Assembly (NCBI RefSeq): GCF_001263795.1
Contig: NZ_LHUR01000042.1
Location: forward strand, 186,001-250,000
Length of the DNA stretch: 64,000 bases
Source of the DNA: Clostridium homopropionicum DSM 5847
Lineage (GTDB): Bacteria; Bacillota; Clostridia; Clostridiales; Clostridiaceae
Reading direction: 5' to 3'
Below, in pieces: positions 45,035-54,930 of the stretch. Both the position numbers and the translations under genes were made by a program. A model generated the notes under the pieces. That model did not search any database. It was not told the origin of the DNA and worked only from the letters and a program-made list of their open reading frames with translations. Every line of letters starts with the position of its first letter. The first letter of the stretch is position 1.

Positions 45035-45069
45035 CTAGTACCCAGTACCTAGCACCTAGTACCTATAAC
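45035..45069. repeat. 7-bp-period repeat array A (end of prmC)
   Basis: Five units in register: CTAGTAC, CCAGTAC, CTAGCAC, CTAGTAC, CTATAAC. The stop codon and last six codons of prmC lie within the array. Related arrays are at 45921-46017 and 62143-62284. Confidence 0.75.
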
Positions 45070-45900
45070 CACTCTATCTAATCCCGCTAAGTCTTTAGAA
45101 CAAGTAATGTTTGTAAATTGATTCTCCAAAAGTATTCTCTCTACATCTTCTCTTTGATCATATCCTATTTCATAAGCTAGCATTCCTCCAGTTTCTAATA
45201 ATTCTAAGCTTTGCTTTGTTATCTTCCTATAGAAATCTAACCCATCCTTTCCTCCTGATAATGCTATATAAGGCTCATAATTTTTTACGTCCTCCATCAG
45301 AGAAGGTATTACATTTTCCCTTATATAGGGTGGGTTAGAAACAATTATATCAAAGGTTAAATTATTTTTTATAGCTTCATTTAAAAGATCACTTTTTATA
45401 ACCTTTACTCTATTACTTATATTAAATTTATTTATATTTTCTTGCGTTACCTGACAAGCAGTATCGGATATATCTAAACATAGAACCTGAGCATTTTCAT
45501 TCAATTTTCCAATTGATATACCTATAGCACCACTTCCACAGCAAACATCACAAACTCTCTTATATTTATTTTTATCTATTTCCTCAAGAGCTTTTTCTAC
45601 TAAAATTTCTGTATCTCCTCTGGGAATTAGAACTCCTTCTTTTATTGTGAAGTTCATTCCCATAAACTCACATTCTCCTAGAATGTACTTTACAGGCATC
45701 TTATTTCTTCTCATTTCTAACAGTTTGAAAAATTGTTCCTTTTCACTTTCCTTAAGCTCTAAATCTCTATTAATAATTATAAACACTTTATCCTTCTGCA
45801 ATACCTTTTGAAGCAAAAGCTGTGCGTCAATAATATAAGTATCTATATTCTCACCCTTCAAAATAGAATATGCTTCTGAAAGTACTTCTCCTATATTCAA
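45049..45900 (-). CDS. prmC: Release factor glutamine methyltransferase
   Basis: A 283-residue SAM-dependent enzyme that methylates the Gln of the GGQ motif in RF1 and RF2. It has the N-terminal helical domain, the SAM-binding stretch VCDVCCGSGAIGISI and the catalytic NPPY motif in IIVSNPPYIRENVI. It starts at TTG 45900 with GGAGGTG upstream. The last residues (VIGTRC) are encoded by a 7-bp repeat array, so the natural C-terminus may have been replaced. Its substrate gene prfA is downstream and prfB is also in the window. Confidence 0.95.
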   Translation of the reverse strand: MNIGEVLSEAYSILKGENIDTYIIDAQLLLQKVLQKDKVFIIINRDLELKESEKEQFFKLLEMRRNKMPVKYILGECEFMGMNFTIKEGVLIPRGDTEILVEKALEEIDKNKYKRVCDVCCGSGAIGISIGKLNENAQVLCLDISDTACQVTQENINKFNISNRVKVIKSDLLNEAIKNNLTFDIIVSNPPYIRENVIPSLMEDVKNYEPYIALSGGKDGLDFYRKITKQSLELLETGGMLAYEIGYDQREDVERILLENQFTNITCSKDLAGLDRVVIGTRC

Positions 45901-45920
45901 AGTAACACCTCCAATTTTTT

Positions 45921-46017
45921 AGTCGCTAATCTCTAATCGCTAATTACTCTTAATAAAACATAGTCACTAATAGCTTATCTTCATTTTTTCTAGAGATTAG
46001 CGACTAGTGACTAGTGA
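45921..46017. repeat. 7-bp-period inverted repeat arrays B
   Basis: Left arm AGTCGCT, AATCTCT, AATCGCT, AATTACT (45921-45948); right arm CTAGAGA, TTAGCGA, CTAGTGA, CTAGTGA (45990-46017). The arms share the perfect 15-base inverted match AGTCGCTAATCTCTA / TAGAGATTAGCGACT. The element fills the gap between the DUF1385 gene and prmC. Confidence 0.8.
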
Positions 46018-46018
46018 T

Positions 46019-46987
46019 TTATCCCAGTATTACTTCTTTTTCTTGATTAGTCTTGTTTTTAATGCTTTCTACAGTTTCTATTCCTTCTGCAACCTTTAGA
46101 GAATAAATTGCCACTTCAATTTGGCTTAAATCCGGCTCCCTAGTAGTTAGCTTTTGAAGCATAAGTCCTGGATAAGAAAAAAACTTAGCAATTCCAGTTT
46201 CACTACTTCCCATCCATTTGATAATTTCATAGGTTATTCCAGACACTATCGGCAGCAAAATAACTCTATATAAAATTCTCTCATATAAAGAATTCCATCC
46301 AGTAAAAGAAAACACTATAATACTTATGATCATAACTAGAAATAAAAAGTTTGTTCCACATCTTGGATGAAGTCTTCCCTGTTTCATTGCATTTTCAGGG
46401 GTTAGCTCCAAATTCCTTTCGTAGCAGAATATAGTCTTATGTTCTGCACCATGATATTGAAATACTCTTTTAATATCTTCCATTTTACTTATAAGATATA
46501 TATATAATAAGAAGATACCAACCCTGATTATTCCTTCAAATATATTCAGCACTATAGTATTATTAATATTTGCACTTTTTAAGACATTAGCAACAAAAGT
46601 AGGTAATATAAAAAACAACAACATAGATAGAGCTAAAGAAACAATAAAAGAAACACCCATTACTACATCCTGTGTTTTTTCTTTAAATATACCCTCTAGC
46701 CATTTATCAAACTTAGATTGCTCTTCTTCCTCATCACCTTCCATAAAAAATGATGCAGAATAGTTTAAAGTTTTAACACCCAATACTAATGAATCAATTA
46801 GAGTAATAAAACCTCTTATAATAGGAATGGAAAATATTTTATATTTTTTAGTAAGCGGCACACTGTCGTTAAAATCCACCTCAATTTCTCCATCACTTTT
46901 TCTTACAGCTGTGGCTACTCCTTTACTGCCGCGCATCATTACTCCCTCTATTACTGCCTGACCTCCAACACTCTTTCTCTTGGTCAT
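46019..46987 (-). CDS. DUF1385 (YqhQ-like) membrane protein
   Basis: A 322-residue protein with four or more hydrophobic helices in the middle and second half. Family hallmarks are the opening GGQAVIEGVMMRG, the conserved FQYHGAEHKTIFCYE and LHPRCGTNFLFLVMI. These suggest a metal- or cofactor-binding membrane enzyme, but the function is not known. Its ATG shares one base with the stop of tdk, so the two are coupled. GAAGAGGTG is the ribosome binding site. Confidence 0.9.
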   Translation of the reverse strand: MTKRKSVGGQAVIEGVMMRGSKGVATAVRKSDGEIEVDFNDSVPLTKKYKIFSIPIIRGFITLIDSLVLGVKTLNYSASFFMEGDEEEEQSKFDKWLEGIFKEKTQDVVMGVSFIVSLALSMLLFFILPTFVANVLKSANINNTIVLNIFEGIIRVGIFLLYIYLISKMEDIKRVFQYHGAEHKTIFCYERNLELTPENAMKQGRLHPRCGTNFLFLVMIISIIVFSFTGWNSLYERILYRVILLPIVSGITYEIIKWMGSSETGIAKFFSYPGLMLQKLTTREPDLSQIEVAIYSLKVAEGIETVESIKNKTNQEKEVILG

Positions 46988-47607
46988 TATTTCACCTCTT
47001 CATTATTTTTCATTTTTGCCTCATAAGCTTCCTTATACATAAAGTAGCATTTTGGGCAAAGAGATTGGTACTCAATATTATTTTCCTTATCTATAGCTAT
47101 TTGTTCCCCTTGAAAAACAAACTCATTATTGATCTTTCTTCCATTTAATAAAGCTTTCTTTCCACAGGTACATATGGTTTTTAATTCTTCTAAGCTGTGG
47201 GCAATCAAGAGTAATCTTTCACTTCCCTCAAAGCCATTCATTTGAAAATCTGTTCTTAATCCATAGCATATTACGGGTATATCCATTTTTACAGCTATAG
47301 CAAATAATTGATCTATCTGATTCCTTTTAAAAAATTGAACTTCATCAGCTAAAATACAATCTATTTTACCTTCTTTCTGAAGCAATTGCTTTACATTTCC
47401 ATAAATATCTTCTCCTGCCTCTAGAAGCATGTCTACCTCTCTTATAACTCCTAGTCTTGAAACAATAAAGTTGCCTCCCTTAGTGTCTGTTCTAGGTTTT
47501 ATTAAGATAACCTTCATTCCTCTCTCTTCATAATTATGTGCAACTTGAAGTAAGGCTGTAGATTTACCACAATTCATTGCACCATATCTGAAATATAACT
47601 TGCTCAT
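46987..47607 (-). CDS. tdk: Thymidine kinase
   Basis: A 206-residue type II thymidine kinase (dT to dTMP). Walker A is GAMNCGKSTALLQ, the catalytic Glu lies in LADEVQFF, and the zinc site is CTCGKK...CPKCYF. I choose ATG 47607, 10 bases after GGAGG; an ATG three codons earlier lies only 2 bases from that site. It lies divergently from rpmE. Confidence 0.93.
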   Translation of the reverse strand: MSKLYFRYGAMNCGKSTALLQVAHNYEERGMKVILIKPRTDTKGGNFIVSRLGVIREVDMLLEAGEDIYGNVKQLLQKEGKIDCILADEVQFFKRNQIDQLFAIAVKMDIPVICYGLRTDFQMNGFEGSERLLLIAHSLEELKTICTCGKKALLNGRKINNEFVFQGEQIAIDKENNIEYQSLCPKCYFMYKEAYEAKMKNNEEVK

Positions 47608-47665
47608 AATTTTCATTGCCTCCAGAAATAAATATATGCTACTAATTTATTATAAGTAATTATAG

Positions 47666-47694
47666 TTGATATTTCAATTACCATGTGATATAAT
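47666..47694 (+). promoter_or_regulatory. Promoter of rpmE
   Basis: TTGATA (47666-47671), 17-base spacer, TATAAT (47689-47694). The leader then holds a small hairpin ATTCTTTCAAAGAAT before the ribosome binding site. Confidence 0.75.
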
Positions 47695-47763
47695 TTTAAG
47701 AGTTGACAATTTGGTTCGAATTATTCTTTCAAAGAATGATACCCTTAAGCGAGGTGAAACAAG

Positions 47764-47979
47764 GTGAAACAAGATTTACATCCAAAATACTACAATGACG
47801 CAGTTGTTAAGTGTGCTTGTGGAAATACATTTACAACTGGTTCTACTAATCCAGAATTAAAAGTCGATGTTTGCTCTCAATGCCATCCTTTTTACACTGG
47901 AAAACAAAAAGTTTTAGATACTGGCGGAAGAATTGAAAAATTCATGAAGAAGTATAATATGAAAAACGAAGGCAAATAG
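47764..47979 (+). CDS. rpmE: 50S ribosomal protein L31 (zinc-binding form)
   Basis: A 71-residue ribosomal protein. The four-Cys zinc site is CACG...CSQC (two pairs), marking the zinc-containing C+ form, and KQDLHPKYY is the family opening. It starts at GTG 47764; the tandem GGTGAAACAA GGTGAAACAA places a ribosome binding site 9 bases ahead. It is the only plus-strand gene between about 22 kb and the right end. Confidence 0.96.
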   Translation: MKQDLHPKYYNDAVVKCACGNTFTTGSTNPELKVDVCSQCHPFYTGKQKVLDTGGRIEKFMKKYNMKNEGK

Positions 47980-47985
47980 CCTTTT

Positions 47986-48018
47986 AAAAATGGGAAAGAT
48001 TTTATCTTTCCCATTTTT
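47986..48018. terminator. Shared terminator of rpmE and rho
   Basis: AAAAATGGGAAAGAT and ATCTTTCCCATTTTT form a perfect 15-bp stem. It covers the stop and last codons of rho, so one hairpin serves both convergent genes. Confidence 0.85.
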
Positions 48019-49465
48019 CTTTATTTAATATTCCTAAAAATTCCTGATTGTTTTTAGTTTTAGTAAGTAAATTTATTAGTTTTTCAGTAACGTTTCCTGT
48101 ATTGTTTTCATTATATAAAACTCTTCTTATTTTAAAGGATGCTTCTAATTCTTCTGGATTAAGCAATAAATCTTCTCTTCTTGTTCCTGATTTAAATATA
48201 TCAATAGCTGGGAATATTCTTCTTTCCTCAAGCTTTCTATCTAAGTGCACCTCCATATTACCAGTACCCTTAAATTCTTCAAATATCATATCATCCATTC
48301 TACTTCCAGTATCCACAAGAGCGGTTGCCAATATAGTAAGGCTTCCACCTTCCTCAATATTTCTAGCTGCACCAAAAAACTTTTTAGGCATTATTAGAGC
48401 TCCTGGATCAAGTCCTCCTGATAAGGTTCTTCCTGTAGGAGTAATAATTAGGTTATATGCTCTCGATAATCTTGTTAAGCTATCTAAAAGTACTACTACA
48501 TCTTGTCCTTGCTCTACCATCCTTTTAGCTCTTTCAAGAACCATATATGCAACCTTTGTATGATGATCTGGTTCCTCATCAAAGGTAGAATAAATAACTT
48601 CTCCAGTTATTGATCGCTGCATATCAGTAACTTCTTCCGGTCTTTCATCTATTAATAGTACAATTAATTTTATTTCTGGATGATTACTTGAAATACTATG
48701 TGCTATTTTTTTAAGAAGTGTAGTTTTACCAGCTTTAGGAGGGGCAACTATAATTCCTCTTTGTCCTTTTCCAATAGGTGAAATTATATCCATTAATCTT
48801 GAGGATAAATCCAATTGACTTGTTTCTAGTTTAAGTCTTTCGTTAGGATATATAGGAGTTAATTTTTCAAATCGCTCTCTTCCAACTGCTTTTTCAGGAT
48901 TCTCTCCATTTATCTTTTCAACATATAATAAAGCTTGGAATTTCTCTCCCTCTTTAGCAGTTCTAATTCTACCTTGAACCTCATCACCGGTTTTCAAATT
49001 AAACCTTCTTATTTGTGATGGAGAAACATAAATATCCTTAGGTCCAGTTAAATAATTTTCTCCTCTTAAAAAACCATAATTATTGTTCTCAATTATCTCT
49101 AGTACTCCTTTAGCAATACTAGAGTCATTTATCATTTCCTTTAAGTTTTTTTCTTTATCGATGTTATTTTCGATTTCCTCATTGGAAGAAGTTATTGTTT
49201 TTTCTTCTACTTGCACCCTCTTTTGTTCCTTTTCATCCTCTGAACTTTTGCCTTCCGTTCCATCTTCCAGACTAGAATTCAGAATCTTCGAAGCAATTTT
49301 TTCCGTTAAAATAACACCATTTTTATTTATAGACATTTGTGATTTATTATGTATTTCATCAATAAGTTCTGCCTTCTTTAACTTTGATGTACCTTTTATT
49401 CCTAATTCTTTAGCTATTTCTCTCAGCTCTTGTACAGTCATCAGCTGTAAATCTTTATTAGCCAA
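48002..49465 (-). CDS. rho: Transcription termination factor Rho
   Basis: A 487-residue hexameric RNA helicase. N-terminal Rho_N helix bundle ([15 protein letters not shown]), then a Glu/Ser-rich insertion (about residues 50-110) that Firmicutes and Actinobacteria often carry, a cold-shock-like RNA-binding domain ([20 protein letters not shown]), and the ATPase core with Walker [12 protein letters not shown] and [16 protein letters not shown]. The insertion may confer low-complexity behaviour, as reported for some clostridial Rho proteins. The gene ends inside the shared terminator. Confidence 0.96.
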   Translation of the reverse strand: MANKDLQLMTVQELREIAKELGIKGTSKLKKAELIDEIHNKSQMSINKNGVILTEKIASKILNSSLEDGTEGKSSEDEKEQKRVQVEEKTITSSNEEIENNIDKEKNLKEMINDSSIAKGVLEIIENNNYGFLRGENYLTGPKDIYVSPSQIRRFNLKTGDEVQGRIRTAKEGEKFQALLYVEKINGENPEKAVGRERFEKLTPIYPNERLKLETSQLDLSSRLMDIISPIGKGQRGIIVAPPKAGKTTLLKKIAHSISSNHPEIKLIVLLIDERPEEVTDMQRSITGEVIYSTFDEEPDHHTKVAYMVLERAKRMVEQGQDVVVLLDSLTRLSRAYNLIITPTGRTLSGGLDPGALIMPKKFFGAARNIEEGGSLTILATALVDTGSRMDDMIFEEFKGTGNMEVHLDRKLEERRIFPAIDIFKSGTRREDLLLNPEELEASFKIRRVLYNENNTGNVTEKLINLLTKTKNNQEFLGILNKEKWER

Positions 49466-49589
49466 AATAGCACCTCCATATTTTAATATATTAATTTATC
49501 TTCAATCCGGGGAATAATATCACAGAAATGTTAGATATGTAATACTCTATAGATTATAACCCATTTCATATTTTTTATCTACTTTTTTA

Positions 49590-49632
49590 AAAAATAATAA
49601 AGTAGTCTAACTATAAAAATCAGACTGCTTTT
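49590..49632 (-). terminator. Terminator of the small zinc-finger gene
   Basis: AGCAGTCTGA and TTAGACTACT (minus strand) form a stem with one mismatch, followed by TTTATTATTTT. Confidence 0.6.
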
Positions 49633-49644
49633 ATCATAGAATAA

Positions 49645-49989
49645 TTAAATCATAGCATATATTTCCCGTGTTATTTCCTTATACTTATTTACCTTATCCT
49701 CAACTTTTTTGCTGTTACCTATAAAGAATATAGGCAGACCAAGTTTTTCACACCCTCCAATTATCATACTTCTTTTTATGAAATCATCTAAATTATAAAT
49801 ATAATTATGACATTCTCCACAAATTGGACACTCTATTGACATTCTAATTTCTTTATTATTTATTTTGCTACATTCTATATTTTCAAAATAAAGACTAATA
49901 TTAGTAAATTCAAATATTGTAAGTCTCTTTAAAATATATCTCCCAAAAGAATCCTTAAAAGCAGCAGTTATTAAGGTATTAACTAACAC
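49645..49989 (-). CDS. Small protein with a zinc-knuckle motif, unknown function
   Basis: A 114-residue protein I do not recognise by name. The central segment IECPICGECHNYIYNL holds Cys-x2-Cys-x2-Cys, followed by GGCEKLG, so a metal site is likely. The first half looks like beta strands (LTIFEFTNISLYFENIECS). GTG 49989 follows GGAGGAGG by about 6 bases, a strong start. It sits alone between pyrG and rho with its own terminator. Confidence 0.65.
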   Translation of the reverse strand: MLVNTLITAAFKDSFGRYILKRLTIFEFTNISLYFENIECSKINNKEIRMSIECPICGECHNYIYNLDDFIKRSMIIGGCEKLGLPIFFIGNSKKVEDKVNKYKEITREIYAMI

Positions 49990-50099
49990 TTTATACCTCC
50001 TCCTTTCATTTGGAACAAGTAAAACTTCTTTAATTATTTAATTCTATATTAATAGTGTATTTCCTCTTATTAAAATAATTAATTTTGCAAATTCAAATA

Positions 50100-50138
50100 A
50101 CAAAAAGAGTATTAAATAAAAATCTTTATTTAATACTC
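50100..50138 (-). terminator. Terminator of pyrG
   Basis: GAGTATTAAATAAA and TTTATTTAATACTC form a 14-bp perfect stem followed by TTTTTG on the minus strand. Confidence 0.85.
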
Positions 50139-50159
50139 CTAAAATATTATAAATATATT

Positions 50160-51785
<1,626 letters not shown>

Positions 51786-51919
51786 CTATTGACAAGTAAT
51801 CAAAATTTAATTATAATAGGAATTACCCTATAAAATAGTATATTTATGTCTTAAAACATACTATCAATATTATCACATTTCTTTCTTTATTGCTAGACTT
51901 TTCTTATTGTTTTTTTATT

Positions 51920-52207
51920 TCACTTTTCTATTTCCTTTTCTATCTCAAAATAAATCTCCCTGAATTGGCTATTTATCAGAAGTTTTTCTTGTGCCTTTCT
52001 AAAATTATAATTTACTACTTTTTTATTATTAATGAAAAAATCTCTACTTATTCTTTCCAAATTATCACATTTATATTTTTTAAGAAACAAAAATAACAAA
52101 TATTTCAAATCCTTGTCTTTTAATATTTTGCACAGCTCATTTTCATCAATGCCTTTTATAGAACATATTATATCTATTATCTTTTTGTATTTATCTGCAT
52201 TATACAT
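51920..52207 (-). CDS. Small helical protein, possibly DnaA domain IV- or Trp-repressor-like
   Basis: A 95-residue, all-helical, basic protein. I prefer ATG 52207 with AGAGGTGG upstream; the open frame 19 codons longer lacks a site. The pattern of helices (YKKIIDIICSIKGIDENEL, KDLKYLLFLFLKKYKCDNLE, RISRDFFINNKKVVNYNFRK) is reminiscent of the TrpR/DnaA domain IV fold, with NNKKVVNYNFRKA in the place of the DnaA signature loop. It could bind DNA. This is pattern similarity only; I do not know the family. Confidence 0.5.
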   Translation of the reverse strand: MYNADKYKKIIDIICSIKGIDENELCKILKDKDLKYLLFLFLKKYKCDNLERISRDFFINNKKVVNYNFRKAQEKLLINSQFREIYFEIEKEIEK

Positions 52208-52263
52208 AAAACCACCTCTTATAGAATTATTATCCATAAGACTGTTAATTAAACACCTTTTCA

Positions 52264-52308
52264 TAAAAAATAAGGCTATGTTCTAAATTTATTAGAAACA
52301 TAACCTTT
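52264..52308 (-). terminator. Terminator of the DUF1934 gene
   Basis: AAGGTTATGTTTCTAA and TTTAGAACATAGCCTT pair with a bulge and end in a T run on the minus strand. Confidence 0.75.
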
Positions 52309-52315
52309 CAAAAGC

Positions 52316-52732
52316 TTATATTGTTTTAATATCTATATTTAATGATGTATTTAGAGGTTTTTGACCTGCTAATCCCATATCATAGTTTATTTCTATTTTC
52401 CCGCCATTATCATTAACGTCAATAGAAACTTTTTTTGTCTGAACTAAAAGTTCTAAGGTACCATAGGGAGTATTATACATAGAAATATCTTTTTTATTTT
52501 CTTTAAAATTTACTCTTGCCTCTGTGGTCCCTTTTCTTATTAAGCTAAGTTCATCTGGTTTTATTTTAATTGTCGTAGTAGTTCCAGCCATTCCAGACAA
52601 CTCAGTTTCTTCATAAACTGCATAGTAACAATTTTCTTTTTTATAAAAGTTTCCTTTAGAAACAATTTCAATAGCATCATTTTCATTATCTTTCTGCTTG
52701 CTTGCAACAGATATAATTGCTTTTATGCCCAT
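52316..52732 (-). CDS. DUF1934 family (YwiB-like) protein
   Basis: A 138-residue beta-barrel protein of the YwiB/DUF1934 family, which has a calycin-like fold and unknown function. The blocks DAIEIVSKGNFYKKENCYYAVYEE, TTTTIKIKPDELSLIRKG and MYNTPYGTLELLVQTKKV are typical. Firmicutes often carry it near argS or pyrG-region genes. It is 14 bases from the PP-loop gene and could share its transcript. Confidence 0.88.
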   Translation of the reverse strand: MGIKAIISVASKQKDNENDAIEIVSKGNFYKKENCYYAVYEETELSGMAGTTTTIKIKPDELSLIRKGTTEARVNFKENKKDISMYNTPYGTLELLVQTKKVSIDVNDNGGKIEINYDMGLAGQKPLNTSLNIDIKTI

Positions 52733-52746
52733 GTATCTTTCTCTCC

Positions 52747-53730
52747 CTAACCTATGATAAATTCTTTAAGTTCTTCCTCAGTAGCAGGCTCTACTTCTAT
52801 GGATTTATTATAATTACTGCCGTAATTTCCGTAAATAACTTTAAGGCTTTTTTCATCTTTTCCTTTAGAATATCTAGCAGCAACCTTAGCCGCAAAAGTT
52901 ATATCTTCTTTTGTTGCTTCTCCAATAATTACTACCATAGATCCTGCAAATTCCTTAATCAAAAATGCTGTATCTAAACTATTAAGGTACTTCTTAATTT
53001 CTAATGCCTCTTCAGCAGTTCTTGTAGATATTATTTTAGACTTCCCACCTAACCTAAAGTGCCTTCCTATTCTAAGTATTTGGATATCTCTTTCTGATGG
53101 TTTATCTATATATTTTACTAAATCTCTTAGTCTTATTGCAAAGTTAGGTTCAGTTAGTTTGCATCCTCCAGCAGGTGATGGATAGTCTACAATTCCCCAC
53201 TTTTCTGCAAGCTCCATTTGAATCTTCCTGCTTCTGCCTGAAATGTCTAAGAGCTTTTCTCTATCTACAAGACCATTTAGCTCCATTTCTGTTGGAGGTA
53301 GAACCTTTGCACAGAGTGGTCTTAAAATTTTATCTGCAAAACCAGATTCCTTTTTTACAATGTTTAATGAAGCTTTATTTTGAGACATAGGTCTCTGATT
53401 AAGCACTTCACCAGTAATCATAAAGTCTGCTTTGTATTTATCTAATAGTTCACCTGCATACCTCATCATCATAGCATGACAATCTATGCAAGGATTCATA
53501 TTTTTGCCATGACCGTGCTTTGGATCCTTTGTCATATTAAAATGTTCTTCTGAAAAATCTATTACTTCTAAAGGTAGATTTATCTGCTTAGCCATTCTTA
53601 TAGCATTTGTAGGTCCAAAAAAATATGATTTAAAGCATATTCCAATAACCTCAATGCCTTGTTCCATTATAAGCTTTGCCGCTAATGTACTATCTAATCC
53701 TCCAGAAATAAGTGCTAGTGCTCTTGTCAT
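52747..53730 (-). CDS. PP-loop ATP pyrophosphatase of the MnmA/ThiI class with C-terminal NFACT-R-like domain
   Basis: A 327-residue protein. The N-terminal PP-loop SGGLDSTLAA and NPCIDCHAMMMRYA resemble MnmA-type tRNA thiolases. The ATP-binding tail is PSPAGGCKLT. The C-terminal third (FRLGGKSKIISTRTAEEALEI, MVVIIGEATKEDI) resembles the RNA-binding NFACT-R/DUF814 domain. A role in RNA thiolation is therefore likely but unproven; true MnmA has a different C-terminus. It starts with a ribosome binding site (GAGAGGAT) before ATG 53730. Confidence 0.78.
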   Translation of the reverse strand: MTRALALISGGLDSTLAAKLIMEQGIEVIGICFKSYFFGPTNAIRMAKQINLPLEVIDFSEEHFNMTKDPKHGHGKNMNPCIDCHAMMMRYAGELLDKYKADFMITGEVLNQRPMSQNKASLNIVKKESGFADKILRPLCAKVLPPTEMELNGLVDREKLLDISGRSRKIQMELAEKWGIVDYPSPAGGCKLTEPNFAIRLRDLVKYIDKPSERDIQILRIGRHFRLGGKSKIISTRTAEEALEIKKYLNSLDTAFLIKEFAGSMVVIIGEATKEDITFAAKVAARYSKGKDEKSLKVIYGNYGSNYNKSIEVEPATEEELKEFIIG

Positions 53731-53761
53731 TATTTTATCCTCTCACTTTATTTTCTATATA

Positions 53762-54793
53762 CTAAATATTGTTTCTTTCAATAGCAAATTCTATAAGCTC
53801 ACTTATTAACTCCGAATATCCTTTGCCAGATGCTTGCCACATTTTAGGATACATACTTATTTTAGTAAATCCAGGAATAGTATTAATTTCATTTAGATAA
53901 ACTTCTTTAGTATCCTTATCTATTAAAAAGTCTACTCTTGATAAACCTGCACAATCTAAAATTTTATAAATTTTAATAGCTTCATTCTTAATGAATTCTA
54001 GTTTTTCCTCTGATAAATTTGCAGGTATTAAAAGCTTAGATTCTGCATTAGAATATTTAGCTTCATAATCATAAAATTCGTTAGCAGGTATTATTTCTCC
54101 TGGAATAGCTGCCATAGGTTCATCATTTCCAAGAACAGCTACTTCAACTTCTCTTGCATTAATAGCTTTTTCAACTAATATTTTTCTATCATATTTTAAA
54201 GCATTTTCTAAACCCTGTTCTAATTCTTTTCTATTATGAGCTTTACTTATTCCAACAGAAGAACCACTATTAGAAGGTTTTATAAATACATCATAGTTTA
54301 ACTCTTTCTCTATTTTCTCTATTAGTTTTTCTTTTTCTTTTGAATACTCAAAGGCGTTTACGACTACATATTCCGCTTGCTTAATTTCGAAATTTTCTAA
54401 TACATATTTCGTATAAACCTTATCCATGCACACTGCTGAAGACATCACTCCTGGCCCTACGCAAGGTAATCCTAATAGCTTACATAGACCTTGAACAGTA
54501 CCATCTTCTCCATATAAACCATGCAGTACAGGAAAAACTACATCTACTTCTCTATTAAATAAAATCTCTTGTCCATTTGGGTTCTTGTAAAACTCATCCT
54601 TCTCCCAATCTCCATTTTCTATATTCTCAATTGAACCTGTATATTCAAACCATTTACCATCTTTAGTAATTCCAATTGGGTATACATCGTATTTACTTGA
54701 GTCAATATTCCTTAATACAGAAGAAGCTGAAACACGAGATACTTCATGCTCCGTAGATTGACCGCCAAAAAGAATAGCTACTTTTTTCTTCAT
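53762..54793 (-). CDS. ddl: D-alanine--D-alanine ligase
   Basis: A 343-residue ATP-grasp enzyme making the D-Ala-D-Ala peptide of peptidoglycan. It opens VAILFGGQSTEHEVSRVSA. Further blocks: HGLYGEDGTVQGLCKLLGLP, KPSNSGSSVGISKAHNR, AREVEVAVLGND and LNEINTIPGFTKISMYPKM. The last block has the Tyr-type ligand loop of D-Ala-D-Ala enzymes. GAGGAGAGG precedes the ATG. It is monocistronic by layout. Confidence 0.95.
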   Translation of the reverse strand: MKKKVAILFGGQSTEHEVSRVSASSVLRNIDSSKYDVYPIGITKDGKWFEYTGSIENIENGDWEKDEFYKNPNGQEILFNREVDVVFPVLHGLYGEDGTVQGLCKLLGLPCVGPGVMSSAVCMDKVYTKYVLENFEIKQAEYVVVNAFEYSKEKEKLIEKIEKELNYDVFIKPSNSGSSVGISKAHNRKELEQGLENALKYDRKILVEKAINAREVEVAVLGNDEPMAAIPGEIIPANEFYDYEAKYSNAESKLLIPANLSEEKLEFIKNEAIKIYKILDCAGLSRVDFLIDKDTKEVYLNEINTIPGFTKISMYPKMWQASGKGYSELISELIEFAIERNNI

Positions 54794-54875
54794 AATTACA
54801 TCCTCTCCTCAAAACTTTCGTAAAATAATAAACATTACCTATTAATAATAGCATATGTTTTAGTCTTTAACTATA

Positions 54876-54912
54876 ATAAGCAAGAACTTTTTATTACAAA
54901 GCTCTTGCTTAT
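54876..54912 (-). terminator. Terminator of ypeB
   Basis: ATAAGCAAGAACTTT and AAAGCTCTTGCTTAT form a stem with one mismatch between ypeB and ddl. Confidence 0.75.
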
Positions 54913-54930
54913 AAGATTAGTAATGTAATA

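Noticed and set aside
45921..46017. Short repeats as a CRISPR array
   Set aside because: Units are 7 bp without spacers and are arranged as inverted arms; no cas genes are present.
48048..48563. 171-codon open frame antisense to rho
   Set aside because: Shadow of rho; composition reflects the complement of conserved Rho codons.
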